Assembly (NCBI GenBank): GCA_905478035.1
Contig: CAJQGX010000041.1
Location: 1 to 50,894 of the forward strand
From: an uncultured SAR86 cluster bacterium
Lineage (GTDB): Bacteria > Pseudomonadota > Gammaproteobacteria > Magnimaribacterales > D2472
Length of the DNA stretch: 50,894 nt
Direction of reading: 5' to 3'
Shown here: positions 1 to 9,596 of the stretch, in pieces
Numbering within the stretch: the first letter of the stretch is position 1
Layout of the letters: every line of letters begins with the position of its first letter
Notes under the pieces: model-generated
Databases searched by the model: none
Told to the model about the DNA's origin: nothing
Seen by the model: the letters and a program-made list of their open reading frames with translations, nothing else
Program-made: the position numbers and the translations under genes

Positions 1-692
<692 letters not shown>

Positions 693-1481
693 CTATTTAT
701 CTTCCATTGGGGTTAAAAAATCCTCGAATTGCACTTGAAGTCTTTGCATGCCACTTATCCACCTATCTCTATCGTTACCTTTTCTTTTTACATATTCCAA
801 TACTTCATCATGAGGAGTTACAAGAAATCGTTCTTCTTCTATAGCATTCAGAACATCTTTTGCTACAACATCTGCTTCTATCATTCCATCAACACCGGCA
901 ACACCAGGACCATTTGCAGTCATAGCAGTTCTTACTGCTTGTGGACATAAACATGAAACACCTATTCCTTTGCTCCCATATGTAATTTTAATCCATTCAG
1001 CAAAACTAACCGCAGCTGCTTTTGTGACTGCATATCCTGCAGCTCCAAGCTGGGTTAATAGGCCTGCTGCAGATGAAGTATTCATTAAGTATCCTTCTCC
1101 TTGTTCTATCATTTGAGGGAGGACATGTTTAGCAGCATGAATGTGAGATTGTACATTGACACCCCATATCATTTCCCAATCAGATACATCGGCTTCAAAA
1201 AAACCTGGTTTGCCTCCAATACCTGCATTTGAACAAAAGATATCAATACCACCAGCAAATTCATTTGCCTGTTGAATTACATTAATTATGTCATCTTCTT
1301 TTGCGACATCAGCGCTTACTGCCAACCCATTAATACTTTTTGCAGTTTCTTCAGCGCCACTTAAGTTCATATCAACACATATAATTGAGGCTGCGCCCGA
1401 GGCATGAAACTCTTCGCATAAGGCTTTGCCTATTCCGCTAGCAGCACCTGTAACAACAACTCTTTTATTGTTTATTTTCAT
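693..1481 (-). CDS. Short-chain dehydrogenase/reductase (SDR)
   Basis: A 262-residue classical SDR, an NAD(P)-dependent oxidoreductase of unknown substrate. The cofactor motif TGAASGIG lies at residues 11-18, the structural NAG at 85-87, the catalytic Ser near 136-137 and the YxxxK pair at Tyr150/Lys154, so all catalytic residues are intact. The ATG is preceded by a strong AGGGGGAG ribosome site. It is followed 9 nt later by the nitronate monooxygenase-like gene and is divergent from a second SDR at 1623. The context (two SDRs, a flavoprotein, an acyl-CoA synthetase) suggests oxidation of a small organic or fatty acid, which is inference only. Confidence 0.88.
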   Translation of the reverse strand: MKINNKRVVVTGAASGIGKALCEEFHASGAASIICVDMNLSGAEETAKSINGLAVSADVAKEDDIINVIQQANEFAGGIDIFCSNAGIGGKPGFFEADVSDWEMIWGVNVQSHIHAAKHVLPQMIEQGEGYLMNTSSAAGLLTQLGAAGYAVTKAAAVSFAEWIKITYGSKGIGVSCLCPQAVRTAMTANGPGVAGVDGMIEADVVAKDVLNAIEEERFLVTPHDEVLEYVKRKGNDRDRWISGMQRLQVQFEDFLTPMEDK

Positions 1482-1560
1482 AAACTCCCCCTGAACCTTC
1501 TTTTATTTAGTTATTAAGTTTATTACAAAAAACCTATTCGTAGTAATCTAAAATTGCTTC

Positions 1561-1596
1561 ATGCATGTGCATAAATTTATTGGTATTATTTAATAC
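1561..1596. promoter_or_regulatory. Two inverted repeats between divergent SDR genes
   Basis: The 141-bp gap between the divergent SDR genes holds two perfect inverted repeats: ATGCA-TG-TGCAT (1561-1572) and GTATTA-TT-TAATAC (1583-1596). They sit in the region where promoters for both directions must lie, so one or both could be an operator. No regulator gene is adjacent. In such AT-rich DNA the second could arise by chance. Confidence 0.35.
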
Positions 1597-1622
1597 TGAT
1601 TTATTAAAGATATCTAATTTTT

Positions 1623-2336
1623 ATGAAAAATATTGTAGTAATTGGTTCCTCAGGAGCCATTGGCAAAGCGTTTATTGAAAGTTATATCAAGGACTCTGAT
1701 ATTGAAAGTATATTTTCATTTTCAAGATCAGGGATACCGATTGAGGATAAGAAGCTTCAAAATTTCTTTATTGATATTGAAGATGAGAAGAGCATCCATG
1801 ATGCAGCAAGCAAAATAGATAAATCTTCAATAGATGAAATCATTGTTGCAAGTGGGATATTGCATAACAAAGATTTTGGCCCAGAAAAAAGTATTAGAGA
1901 TTTAAATGCAGACAATCTACTTAAGGTATTAAAGATTAATACTATTGGACCAGCATTAGTTGGAAAATATTTCATTCCATTACTGAATAAGAAAGAAAAA
2001 AGTATATTAGCTTTTCTTAGTGCAAGGGTTGGAAGTATTTCAGATAATAAAACAGGTGGATGGTATGCATATAGATCTAGTAAAACAGCTCTTAATCAGA
2101 TCATAAAAAATTTCAGTATAGAATTAAGAAGAACTAATCCAAACGCTATTATTATCGGTCTTCAACCAGGAACAGTTGATAGCAATTTGAGTGAGCCTTT
2201 TAAAAGAAATGTTAAAGAAGGCAATCTCTTTACACCAGAATACAGTGTTTCGATGCTTAAAAATATTATTGATAAAGCATCTCCATGCGATTCAGGAAAA
2301 CTTATTGCTTGGGACGGGGAAGAGATTAATCCTTAA
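1623..2336 (+). CDS. SDR family oxidoreductase (C-factor-like)
   Basis: A 237-residue SDR with the nucleotide motif GSSGAIG at residues 8-14 and the catalytic YRSSK at 150-154. The usual NAG motif is replaced by ASGIL (near 76-80), as in the shorter C-factor/CsgA-like branch of the family. The substrate is unknown. The ATG has no clear Shine-Dalgarno sequence; TATCTA lies 6 nt upstream. It reads towards the acyl-CoA synthetase 48 nt downstream and may be co-transcribed with it. Confidence 0.83.
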   Translation: MKNIVVIGSSGAIGKAFIESYIKDSDIESIFSFSRSGIPIEDKKLQNFFIDIEDEKSIHDAASKIDKSSIDEIIVASGILHNKDFGPEKSIRDLNADNLLKVLKINTIGPALVGKYFIPLLNKKEKSILAFLSARVGSISDNKTGGWYAYRSSKTALNQIIKNFSIELRRTNPNAIIIGLQPGTVDSNLSEPFKRNVKEGNLFTPEYSVSMLKNIIDKASPCDSGKLIAWDGEEINP

Positions 2337-2384
2337 TTATTAATCAATATGTTTTTACACTAAAATAATTTTTCAGGGGGAAAA

Positions 2385-3899
2385 ATGAATATTAAATATT
2401 ATGACTGGTCTAAATTTCAGGCCAATACCAGACCTAACAAGGTTGCAATAAGGGAATTAGATAATAATAAGATCTACACATATGGGCAGTTAGATGAAAG
2501 GTCATCTAAGCTTGCATCTCATCTTCAAAGCTCAGGATTAAAAAAGGGAGATCGTGTAGCAATATTATCTTTGAATTGTTCTGAATTCTTTGAACTTGAG
2601 TTTGCATGCGGAAAAATTGGCGCGATTGAAATACCATTAAATTGGAGGCTAACAAAACCAGAACTTAATTATATTTTAAATGATAGCGAACCCGAGGTTC
2701 TTATCTATGATGCTCAATTTGAAGAAATGGTAAAAGAGCTAAAAGAGGAATGTAATATTTCTCAAATTATTGCTCTCGATCAGTTGAATGAGGAGAGCGA
2801 GTACGAAAAAGTTCTCTCGACTTCAGATGGGCGTTATATTCAAGAAGAGGTTGATCTCGAAGACAATATAATGATTATGTACACGTCTGGAACGACAGGA
2901 CATCCAAAGGGCGCAATGATTAATCATAAAATGCAGCTTTTTAATGTTATTAACTTAGGCATTTCTGCAGCAGTTTCTCCAGAATCAGTGCATCTAGTTG
3001 TCTTGCCTTTATTTCACACCGGTGGCATGAACTGTTATTCAAATCCAATACTCCATGCAGGTGGCGAGCTAATACTATTAAAAGAATTTGAACCAGGAAA
3101 GGTTCTTTCAATTATTGGAGATACTAACTATGGGGTCACTCATTTATTTGCTGTTCCAGCACCTTATCAATTTATGATGAATCATCCTGACTTTGATTCA
3201 ACAGATTTATCTGGTGTTAAGTATGCCGGAGTCGGTGGTGCTCCTTGTGCTGAAGCTATTTTAAAAACTTACATCAGTAAAGGTGTTTCTATGCAACAAG
3301 GTTGGGGTATGACAGAAACTAGTCCTGGAGCTACTGGGCTAGAATCATCTGAGGCTGAAAGGAAAATAGGTTCTGCTGGTAAGCCTCTTCTTCATACAGA
3401 AGTTAAAGTTGTAGGAGAAAATGGTAATGAACTTCCTGCAGGGGAAGTGGGTGAAATTTATATCAAGGGTCCAAACATAACTCCAGGATATTGGAAGAAG
3501 GAAGAAGCTACTAAAGATTCTTTTGAAGATGGATGGTTAAAAACAGGCGACGCTGCTTATTTTGATGATGAAGGCTTCTTATATATAGTTGATCGCTGGA
3601 AGGATATGTATATCTCTGGCGGAGAAAATGTTTATCCTGCAGAAGTTGAAAATGTTATATATCAGTTACCAGAAATTGCAGAAGTTGGAGTGATTGGTAT
3701 TGATAGCCCTAAGTGGGGCGAGACAGGTAAGGCCTATGTTGCTTTAAAACCTAGTTGTGAATTATCTGCTGAAGAAATCATAGATCATTGTTTAAAGAAC
3801 TTAGCTAAGTATAAAATTCCAGAAGCTGTTGAATTTATTGAAGCCCTTCCAAGAAATGCAACCGGCAAAGTTCTTAAAAGAACATTAAGAGATATGTAA
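2385..3899 (+). CDS. AMP-dependent acyl-CoA synthetase (fatty acid--CoA ligase family)
   Basis: A 504-residue ANL-superfamily ligase that adenylates a carboxylic acid and passes it to CoA. The ATP P-loop (YTSGTTGHPKG) lies at about residues 166-176, followed by GWGMTET (A5), the KTGD motif and the C-terminal TGKVLKR with the catalytic Lys495, so it is complete and should be active. Its length fits medium- or long-chain acyl-CoA or aryl-CoA ligases; the chain length cannot be read from sequence. Translation starts at an ATG with an AGGGGG site 5-7 nt upstream. The gene ends at a strong bidirectional terminator shared with proteorhodopsin. Confidence 0.9.
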   Translation: MNIKYYDWSKFQANTRPNKVAIRELDNNKIYTYGQLDERSSKLASHLQSSGLKKGDRVAILSLNCSEFFELEFACGKIGAIEIPLNWRLTKPELNYILNDSEPEVLIYDAQFEEMVKELKEECNISQIIALDQLNEESEYEKVLSTSDGRYIQEEVDLEDNIMIMYTSGTTGHPKGAMINHKMQLFNVINLGISAAVSPESVHLVVLPLFHTGGMNCYSNPILHAGGELILLKEFEPGKVLSIIGDTNYGVTHLFAVPAPYQFMMNHPDFDSTDLSGVKYAGVGGAPCAEAILKTYISKGVSMQQGWGMTETSPGATGLESSEAERKIGSAGKPLLHTEVKVVGENGNELPAGEVGEIYIKGPNITPGYWKKEEATKDSFEDGWLKTGDAAYFDDEGFLYIVDRWKDMYISGGENVYPAEVENVIYQLPEIAEVGVIGIDSPKWGETGKAYVALKPSCELSAEEIIDHCLKNLAKYKIPEAVEFIEALPRNATGKVLKRTLRDM

Positions 3900-3913
3900 T
3901 ATTTTTTAAGTAA

Positions 3914-3941
3914 AAAAAACCCAGCGTAAGCTGGGTTTTTT
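3914..3941. terminator. Bidirectional intrinsic terminator between acyl-CoA synthetase and proteorhodopsin
   Basis: A perfect 12-bp stem, six A:T pairs plus CCCAGC/GCTGGG, closes a GTAA tetraloop at 3926-3929. An A-run (3912-3919) and a T-run (3936-3941) flank it, so it can terminate transcripts on both strands; the longer run serves the proteorhodopsin side. It is the only clear intrinsic terminator I found in the window. Confidence 0.93.
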
Positions 3942-3965
3942 ATAACTATTAAAAGTTAACTAATG

Positions 3966-4715
3966 CTAGGCATTAGAAGATTCTTTAACAGCAACATTCC
4001 ATATAATTAAACCAAATAGAATCTTGTTAACAAAGTCAGCAAGGTTATAGATAAGGTTTAAGTTAAGAGCTGATCCACCGTCACCCATTAGGTAACCAGT
4101 GAAATAACCTACAGGGTAAATAGCCCAACCAAAGATAATGATATACATCATTGTGTTGTAAGCTGACTGAACTGCAGGACTTGCAGTGTTACATGCAGAC
4201 TTTCCTTCTCCAGCCCATAATTCATAAATCATGTATACCCATGCTAAACATCCTATAATGAATGCAGGCCAGGCTGCCATAATTCCTGCTTCACCCATGT
4301 AACCAAACACAAGCATAACAAGAGAACCAACTAGTAATTTCTTGAATAAAGAACCAGCAACGTTAGTAGCTGCTGCTAGTATTAAGTAGAACTCACAAAT
4401 TAGTAAAGGCACAGTTAGTAACCAGTCGATGTATCTAAAAACAGTTGGTGAATCACCAGTTTCAATCCATACACCTCTCATGTACATGTAATGCCAAAAA
4501 GCAATACCAGTAACTAAACCAGATACTGTTAATGATGTTTTCCATTTAGCAGAAACTCTGTCTCTTTCAACAAAGAAAAATACAGTAGATGCTAATAGAG
4601 CAGCAGTAACTAACCAGAAAGATACACCAGTGTAGTCACTAGCATCCAGGTCACCACCACCAGCGGCAAATGTTGGAAGCGCAATAACACTACCCAATAT
4701 TAGTAATAATTTCAT
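3966..4715 (-). CDS. Proteorhodopsin, green-absorbing light-driven proton pump
   Basis: A 249-residue seven-helix microbial rhodopsin with an N-terminal signal peptide (about residues 1-17). Key residues are all present: His75, Arg94, proton acceptor Asp97, Leu105 (green tuning), proton donor Glu108 and the retinal Schiff-base Lys231. It should pump protons out of the cell in light. From memory the sequence is almost identical to the original SAR86 proteorhodopsin, perhaps differing only near residue 186. It is monocistronic: its own AGGAG site precedes the ATG, a terminator follows, and no retinal synthesis gene (blh, crt) lies in the window, so retinal must come from elsewhere in the genome or from outside. 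Confidence 0.98.
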   Translation of the reverse strand: MKLLLILGSVIALPTFAAGGGDLDASDYTGVSFWLVTAALLASTVFFFVERDRVSAKWKTSLTVSGLVTGIAFWHYMYMRGVWIETGDSPTVFRYIDWLLTVPLLICEFYLILAAATNVAGSLFKKLLVGSLVMLVFGYMGEAGIMAAWPAFIIGCLAWVYMIYELWAGEGKSACNTASPAVQSAYNTMMYIIIFGWAIYPVGYFTGYLMGDGGSALNLNLIYNLADFVNKILFGLIIWNVAVKESSNA

Positions 4716-4739
4716 ATATAACTCCTATATTAATGATTA

Positions 4740-4757
4740 GGAAGCATAATTGCCTCC
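4740..4757 (-). promoter_or_regulatory. 5'-UTR stem-loop upstream of proteorhodopsin
   Basis: On the mRNA strand GGAGGC pairs with GCUUCC (six pairs, one G-U) around an AAUUAU loop. It lies about 24 nt before the ATG, next to a run of six G that itself resembles a Shine-Dalgarno sequence. It could affect mRNA stability or ribosome access; the function is inferred. Confidence 0.4.
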
Positions 4758-4780
4758 CCCCTAATTAAATATGAACCTTC

Positions 4781-4810
4781 ATGTTAACCAATAATTTTGT
4801 ATGATACAAA
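4781..4810 (-). promoter_or_regulatory. Candidate proteorhodopsin promoter with overlapping 15-bp palindrome
   Basis: On the minus strand TTGTAT (4804-4809) and TAACAT (4781-4786) are 17 nt apart and would give a leader of about 58 nt. The -35 hexamer sits inside a perfect inverted repeat TTTGTAT-G-ATACAAA (4796-4810), well placed for a repressor or activator. The -10 is a weak match to consensus, so the exact promoter is uncertain. Confidence 0.4.
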
Positions 4811-4902
4811 TAAAAAACATCTATTTTTTTTACAGAAAATATGTGTAAAAAAACCTCATATTTTTGCTATATTAATTATTGCGGTCCAACAGGATAATTA
4901 TT

Positions 4903-4930
4903 TTGAATAAGACAGATAGTTTAGTATCAT
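4903..4930 (+). promoter_or_regulatory. Candidate coaD promoter (leaderless type)
   Basis: TTGAAT (4903-4908) and TATCAT (4925-4930) are separated by 16 nt. The coaD ATG follows the -10 after only 7 nt with no Shine-Dalgarno sequence, so the transcript would start at or next to the initiation codon. Confidence 0.5.
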
Positions 4931-4937
4931 TAACATT

Positions 4938-5420
4938 ATGAGAGTTGCAATTTATCCAGGTTCATTTGATCCAATTACCTATGGTCATATGGATATCATT
5001 GATAGAGGGTGTGGTCTATTTGATAAAGTAGTCGTAGCTATCGCTAAGAGCGACTCTAAAAAACCACTTTTTAGTCTTGAGGATAGAATTAATTTAGCTC
5101 AATCTATATATAAAGATAATGACAAAGTTGAAGTTGTTGGTTTCCCAAGAAAATTAACAGTTGATTTGGCTAAAGATTATGGAGCCTGTGCAATTATAAG
5201 AGGCTTACGTGCGGTTTCTGATTTTGAGTATGAGTTTCAGTTGGCAACAATGAATAGATCTTTAGCGCCTGACATCGAAAGTATATTCTTAACTCCGAAA
5301 GAAAGTTTGATTTATGTATCTTCTAGCTTAATTAAAGAAATTTCAGATTTAAAGGGCGATATTTCAAAATTTGTTCACCCCACTGTAGAGCAAGCACTCA
5401 GAGCTAAGCTAGACACTTAA
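4938..5420 (+). CDS. coaD: Phosphopantetheine adenylyltransferase
   Basis: A 160-residue nucleotidyltransferase for the penultimate step of coenzyme A synthesis (4'-phosphopantetheine + ATP to dephospho-CoA + PPi). The N-terminal YPGSFDPITYGH carries the TxGH-type motif with His17, and the YVSSSLIKE segment near residue 127 is the ISSS-type signature. Length matches the family (about 160). The stop codon shares a TTAA with the stop of mutM on the other strand (4-bp overlap). A likely promoter lies directly before the ATG, suggesting a leaderless mRNA. Confidence 0.95.
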   Translation: MRVAIYPGSFDPITYGHMDIIDRGCGLFDKVVVAIAKSDSKKPLFSLEDRINLAQSIYKDNDKVEVVGFPRKLTVDLAKDYGACAIIRGLRAVSDFEYEFQLATMNRSLAPDIESIFLTPKESLIYVSSSLIKEISDLKGDISKFVHPTVEQALRAKLDT

Positions 5421-6229
5421 GTCTGACAAGACTTGCAATAAAAAGTAGCTCTTTGGTTTATAACTACTTTATAAATAGACTCACCACATTTTTTACAATC
5501 TTCACTTTCTCTTCCATACACATTTAGTTTAAATTTAAAATAACCAGGACTTCCGTCTGCTGAGTAAAAGTCTTTTAAAGTTGTTCCGCCAACAGCTATT
5601 GCTTTTTTAAGGATTTTTTTCCCAGAGGCTACAAGCCTTTTACAGTCTTCTAAGTCTAAATCTTGAGCATCTCTTAATGGAGAAATAGACGACAAAAAAA
5701 GACTTTCGGATGCGTATATATTTCCGATACCCACAACATTTTTTTGATTCATTAGAAAGCTTTTAATATTTGTTTTAGAGTATCTACAGGCCTTATAAAA
5801 ATTCTTAGCATTAAACTTTTTGGAAAGTGGTTCCGGTCCTAGGTCTTTGATTAATTTATGTTTTTGAACATTGGATGTGATGTGCATAGAGCCAAATCTT
5901 CTTGGGTCATTATAAATAATTTTTTGCTCATCAAAAATCAATTCAACATGGTCATGTTTAATAAAAAAGTTCTCATTATTATCAGCTATTCTTAGGCTGC
6001 CTGACATCCCAAGATGTAAAATGATACTTTTGTTATTTGATAGATTAAAGATTATGTACTTTGCTCTTCTTTCTAAACTCTCAACAAACTGTTTCTGTGA
6101 AAGAGATTCAAAACAATCTACAACTTTCCACCTAAGATTTCGATTATAAATTTTTACTTTTTGAATTTTTGAGCCTTGAAATTTTTCAATTGCTCTCAGA
6201 GTTGTCTCAACCTCTGGAAGTTCGGGCAT
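5417..6229 (-). CDS. mutM: Formamidopyrimidine-DNA glycosylase
   Basis: A 270-residue bifunctional glycosylase/AP lyase that removes 8-oxoguanine and formamidopyrimidines. It begins PELPEVET, with the catalytic Pro2 and Glu3 exposed after Met removal. It ends in the zinc finger Cys245-x2-Cys248-x16-Cys265-x2-Cys268, with the conserved INQRATFYC segment. Length is normal. It follows the tolC-like gene by 2 nt on the same strand, so it is probably its operon partner. Oxidative DNA repair next to a light-harvesting locus is plausible in the photic zone, but that is context only. Confidence 0.96.
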   Translation of the reverse strand: MPELPEVETTLRAIEKFQGSKIQKVKIYNRNLRWKVVDCFESLSQKQFVESLERRAKYIIFNLSNNKSIILHLGMSGSLRIADNNENFFIKHDHVELIFDEQKIIYNDPRRFGSMHITSNVQKHKLIKDLGPEPLSKKFNAKNFYKACRYSKTNIKSFLMNQKNVVGIGNIYASESLFLSSISPLRDAQDLDLEDCKRLVASGKKILKKAIAVGGTTLKDFYSADGSPGYFKFKLNVYGRESEDCKKCGESIYKVVINQRATFYCKSCQT

Positions 6230-6231
6230 TT

Positions 6232-7560
6232 TTAATTCAATAAATTATTTATTTTTACAATATCGGCAGGTGTAATCGTTCCAGATGCAAGTGCAAGCTT
6301 AAGGTTAGAAAGAATGTAATCGTATTTTGCATTCGCTAGGTTTTTTTCAGCACTGTAAAGATTTTTTTCAGCCTGTAACAGGTCAACCACATTTCTTGTG
6401 CCAACTTTATAGCCTACCTGTGTAGCCTCTAGTGCACTCGTTGCTGAAACTACAGCTTGTTTCTGTGCATTAACATTAGCAACCAATGTAAGTACATTAG
6501 AAAATTGAGACCTTACTTCTTGAATAATCCTTCTCTCGGTGAATAGTGTATTTTCATTAGCTCTTTCGTATTGAGAGTATGCTTGTTTTCTTCTTGAGTT
6601 AACTGCTCCACCTTGGAAAATAGGCATACTAAGCTGTATCGCATAATTTCTTCTACCTGTAACAGATGGAACAGGAATGCCTTGACCATCAATATTGAAA
6701 CCCTCGTAATTGAACTGATTAGTTTCTGATTCTGATTGACTTCCCACTATATCAATTTTTGGTAAATGATTAGAGGCAACACTTCTAGCACTACTTTTTG
6801 CTGCTTTTTTTCTTAGATATGCAGCCTTAAGTTGATAGTTATTTTCAAGAGCTAACTCAACCCATTTTTCTTTCGAATTTGGAGTTGGTAATTCTATTAA
6901 AAGGCCATCACCCAACTCATTTAAACTAAAAATCTCTCTACCTATAAGGGCGTTCAATGATTCCCTTGCAGAATAAAGTGATCCTTCTGTTCTGATTCTA
7001 GAGGCTTTACTAAGATCGAATGCAAGTTGGGCTTCTTGAACTCCTGTGATTGCAGAAAGACCCACTTCGAATCTCTGTTTAGCCTGATCCAATTGTTTTT
7101 TAATTGCCTTTTCTTCAGAAATAGCTGCATTTAAATTATCAATAGCCCTTAGCACCCCAAAATATAACTCAGCGGTTCTTACTAAAAGATTTTGTTGTTC
7201 ATATGCAAAATCAGCTTCTGCTGCATCTGTTAATGATTGTGATTGTCTATATTGAAACCAAGTATCAAGCCTAAAAAGGGGTTGGGATACTCTAGCTGAT
7301 GATGAAAAAGAGTTATATTGTTGTTGAAGTTCTTTATTTTGATAATATTCATTCCAATTAGTTGAGCCACTCAAGGTGATGCTGGGCAATAGAGCAGCAC
7401 GTCCTTGAACCTTAAGCTCTTTATCTGCTAAATATGAATACTCTGCAGCTTTATATGTCGGATCATTTTCTAATGCCTCATTATAAATATCTAAAAGGCT
7501 TTCTGATGAAATATTTGCAGCAAAAAAGATTGTTAAGAGTAGTTTTTTATTTGTCTTCAT
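6232..7560 (-). CDS. tolC: TolC-family outer membrane efflux channel
   Basis: A 442-residue protein with an N-terminal signal peptide (about residues 1-18) and the internal duplication of outer-membrane efflux proteins: two long helical segments rich in Ala, Gln and Asn separated by beta-strand segments (for example RNYAIQLSMPIFQGG near residue 305). It should form the trimeric exit duct for RND or ABC pumps and type I secretion. It is not next to a pump, but an operator-like palindrome upstream (7585-7601) matches the pair in front of the RND pump at 41.3 kb. TAAAAT lies 6 nt before the ATG and no ribosome site is visible. mutM follows after 2 nt. Confidence 0.93.
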   Translation of the reverse strand: MKTNKKLLLTIFFAANISSESLLDIYNEALENDPTYKAAEYSYLADKELKVQGRAALLPSITLSGSTNWNEYYQNKELQQQYNSFSSSARVSQPLFRLDTWFQYRQSQSLTDAAEADFAYEQQNLLVRTAELYFGVLRAIDNLNAAISEEKAIKKQLDQAKQRFEVGLSAITGVQEAQLAFDLSKASRIRTEGSLYSARESLNALIGREIFSLNELGDGLLIELPTPNSKEKWVELALENNYQLKAAYLRKKAAKSSARSVASNHLPKIDIVGSQSESETNQFNYEGFNIDGQGIPVPSVTGRRNYAIQLSMPIFQGGAVNSRRKQAYSQYERANENTLFTERRIIQEVRSQFSNVLTLVANVNAQKQAVVSATSALEATQVGYKVGTRNVVDLLQAEKNLYSAEKNLANAKYDYILSNLKLALASGTITPADIVKINNLLN

Positions 7561-7584
7561 TTTATTATTTTAACCTATTAATAA

Positions 7585-7601
7585 TGTTTGCAGTGTAAAC
7601 A
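7585..7601. promoter_or_regulatory. Operator-like palindrome upstream of tolC, matching the RND pump operators
   Basis: The plus strand reads TGTTTGCAGTGTAAACA, an almost perfect dyad. Read on the minus strand and extended by one base, it matches the element at 41269-41286 in 16 of 18 positions and that at 41301-41318 in 15 of 18. It lies 24-40 bp upstream of the tolC start, overlapping a possible -35 (TTTACA on the minus strand). Binding by the local TetR regulator is inferred. Confidence 0.6.
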
Positions 7602-7646
7602 TTTAATTTTTTTAACTATATTGGGTTTATTTTATATTTCTTAGAG

Positions 7647-7652
7647 TAGAAT
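7647..7652 (+). promoter_or_regulatory. Candidate -10 element for parE
   Basis: TAGAAT lies in the 138-bp gap between divergent tolC and parE. A TTGGGT at 7621-7626 is 20 nt upstream, longer than the ideal spacer. The leader would be about 40 nt and contains the AAGAAAGG ribosome site of parE. Confidence 0.3.
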
Positions 7653-7698
7653 ATCTTTAACAAGTTCAATAATTTTTTTATAAGAAAGGCTTTTAAAA

Positions 7699-9594
7699 TT
7701 GGCTAAAAACTCATATGACGCTCAGGCAATTGAAGTCTTATCTGGACTAGATCCTGTTAAAAAAAGACCTGGAATGTACACTGATACTTCCAATCCAAAT
7801 CATTTAATTCAAGAGGTGCTCGATAACTCAGTAGATGAAGCTCTATCTGGATATTGCTCCAATATAAAAGTTACTGTAATGAAAGATGGTTATATAAAAG
7901 TTTCAGATGACGGCAGAGGAATGCCAATCGATATTCATCCAGAACATAAAGTATCAGGAGTTGAGCTTATTCTTTGCAAGCTTCATGCTGGAGCCAAATT
8001 TTCTGGGGATGATTATAATTTTTCTGGAGGCTTGCATGGAGTTGGAGTATCCGTTGTGAATGCCTTATCAGATGAGCTTGAGGTAAGAGTAAAAAGAGAA
8101 TCTAACGAATATCAGATTAGTTTTAGTAATGGAGACAAAGCTAGTGAGCTTGAAGCCATAGGAGAGGTAGGACCTAGAAATTCTGGCACATCCATAAAAT
8201 TTAAACCTAACCCAACTTATTTTGAAACAACAGAAATCCAAATAAAAAAACTCAAACATTTATTGAAAGCAAAAGCTGTGCTTTGCCCCGGATTAACTAT
8301 AGATTTTGTTAACGAAAAGAAAAGTGATGATAAGCAGAAATGGTATTTTGAAGATGGACTAAAGAGTTATTTAATTGAGTCTTCAGATGGTGCCGATCTT
8401 GTTTTAGAAGAATCCATAACATGCTCTAAAAAATCTGAAACCCAAGAACTTGAGTTTGCAGTTAATTGGTCATTAAGACCACCAAAAAATAAATTAGATG
8501 AAACTTATGTAAATCTTATTCCTACAGCGCAAGGGGGATCACATTTAAATGGATTTAAATCAGGTATTCTAGATTCTCTCAAAGAGTTTTGTGACTATAG
8601 AAATTTATTACCAAAAGGACTGAAGATAAATGCAGATGATGTTCTTAATAGTGCTATCTTTATCATTTCATCTAAATTACAAAATCCTCAATTTGCAGGT
8701 CAAACTAAAGAGCGACTAGATTCAAAAGATCACATGTCTTTTGTTGCCAGCACAACGAAAGATATTCTAAGTATTTGGCTTAATACTCATACTGAGGAGG
8801 GTGAAAAGATTGCTGAACTTGCAATCATGTCTGCTCAAACAAGAGCTAAAGTATCAAATATAGTAGAAAGAAAAAAAACCTTTAGAGGTCCCGCTTTGCC
8901 TGGAAAGCTTTCTGATTGCAACAGCCAAGATCTTAATGAGACTGAACTCTTTCTAGTAGAAGGAGACTCAGCGGGTGGCTCAGCTAAGCAAGCAAGAGAA
9001 AGATCTTTTCAAGCCATAATGCCTTTAAGAGGAAAGATTTTAAATACTTGGGATCTTGAAAGCGCTGAAATAATTAAATCTCAAGAAATAAAAAATCTTT
9101 CAACAGCAATAGGCGTTTTACCTGGAAATAATGATCTCTCATCTCTGAGATATGGCAAAATTTGCATACTTGCAGATGCAGATTCAGATGGATTACACAT
9201 TGCAACGTTATTGTGCGCATTATTTTTAAGACACTATAAATCTTTAGTTCAAGAAGGAAGAATTTATATTTCTATGCCGCCTCTATATAGAATAGATTCA
9301 GGAAAAGATGTGCTTTATGCACTTGATGACAATCAACGAGATGAGATAGTTGCTGAATTTAAAAAGAAGAAAGGTAAACCAAAGATAAATATTCAAAGAT
9401 TTAAAGGCTTAGGTGAAATGAATCCACCTCAATTGAGAGAAACCGTAATGGATCCAGCTACTAGACAGCTAGTCCAATTATCAATTAGCTCAAGCGATAA
9501 TGCTAACTCAATGATGGATTTACTTCTTTCTAAAAAAAATGCCCCAGCTAGAAAAGAGTGGCTTGAAAAGAAAGGATCTTTAGCAAAAATATAA
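7699..9594 (+). CDS. parE: DNA topoisomerase IV subunit B
   Basis: A 631-residue ATPase subunit of topoisomerase IV, which unlinks daughter chromosomes. It starts at TTG (7699-7701) with AAGAAAGG upstream; homology begins right at this start. Motifs include the GHKL ATPase set ([31 protein letters not shown]), the TOPRIM glutamate in EGDSAGGSA and the DADSDG metal site. Length matches ParE (about 630) rather than GyrB (about 800). parC follows after 2 nt, so the two subunits are co-translated. Confidence 0.96.
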   Translation: MAKNSYDAQAIEVLSGLDPVKKRPGMYTDTSNPNHLIQEVLDNSVDEALSGYCSNIKVTVMKDGYIKVSDDGRGMPIDIHPEHKVSGVELILCKLHAGAKFSGDDYNFSGGLHGVGVSVVNALSDELEVRVKRESNEYQISFSNGDKASELEAIGEVGPRNSGTSIKFKPNPTYFETTEIQIKKLKHLLKAKAVLCPGLTIDFVNEKKSDDKQKWYFEDGLKSYLIESSDGADLVLEESITCSKKSETQELEFAVNWSLRPPKNKLDETYVNLIPTAQGGSHLNGFKSGILDSLKEFCDYRNLLPKGLKINADDVLNSAIFIISSKLQNPQFAGQTKERLDSKDHMSFVASTTKDILSIWLNTHTEEGEKIAELAIMSAQTRAKVSNIVERKKTFRGPALPGKLSDCNSQDLNETELFLVEGDSAGGSAKQARERSFQAIMPLRGKILNTWDLESAEIIKSQEIKNLSTAIGVLPGNNDLSSLRYGKICILADADSDGLHIATLLCALFLRHYKSLVQEGRIYISMPPLYRIDSGKDVLYALDDNQRDEIVAEFKKKKGKPKINIQRFKGLGEMNPPQLRETVMDPATRQLVQLSISSSDNANSMMDLLLSKKNAPARKEWLEKKGSLAKI

Positions 9595-9596
9595 AT

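Noticed and set aside
729-950. Open frames opposite or inside real genes (for example here, 100-291, 8068-8259, 30720-30974)
   Set aside because: They lie antisense or out of frame within genes with strong motifs, and show no family features of their own.
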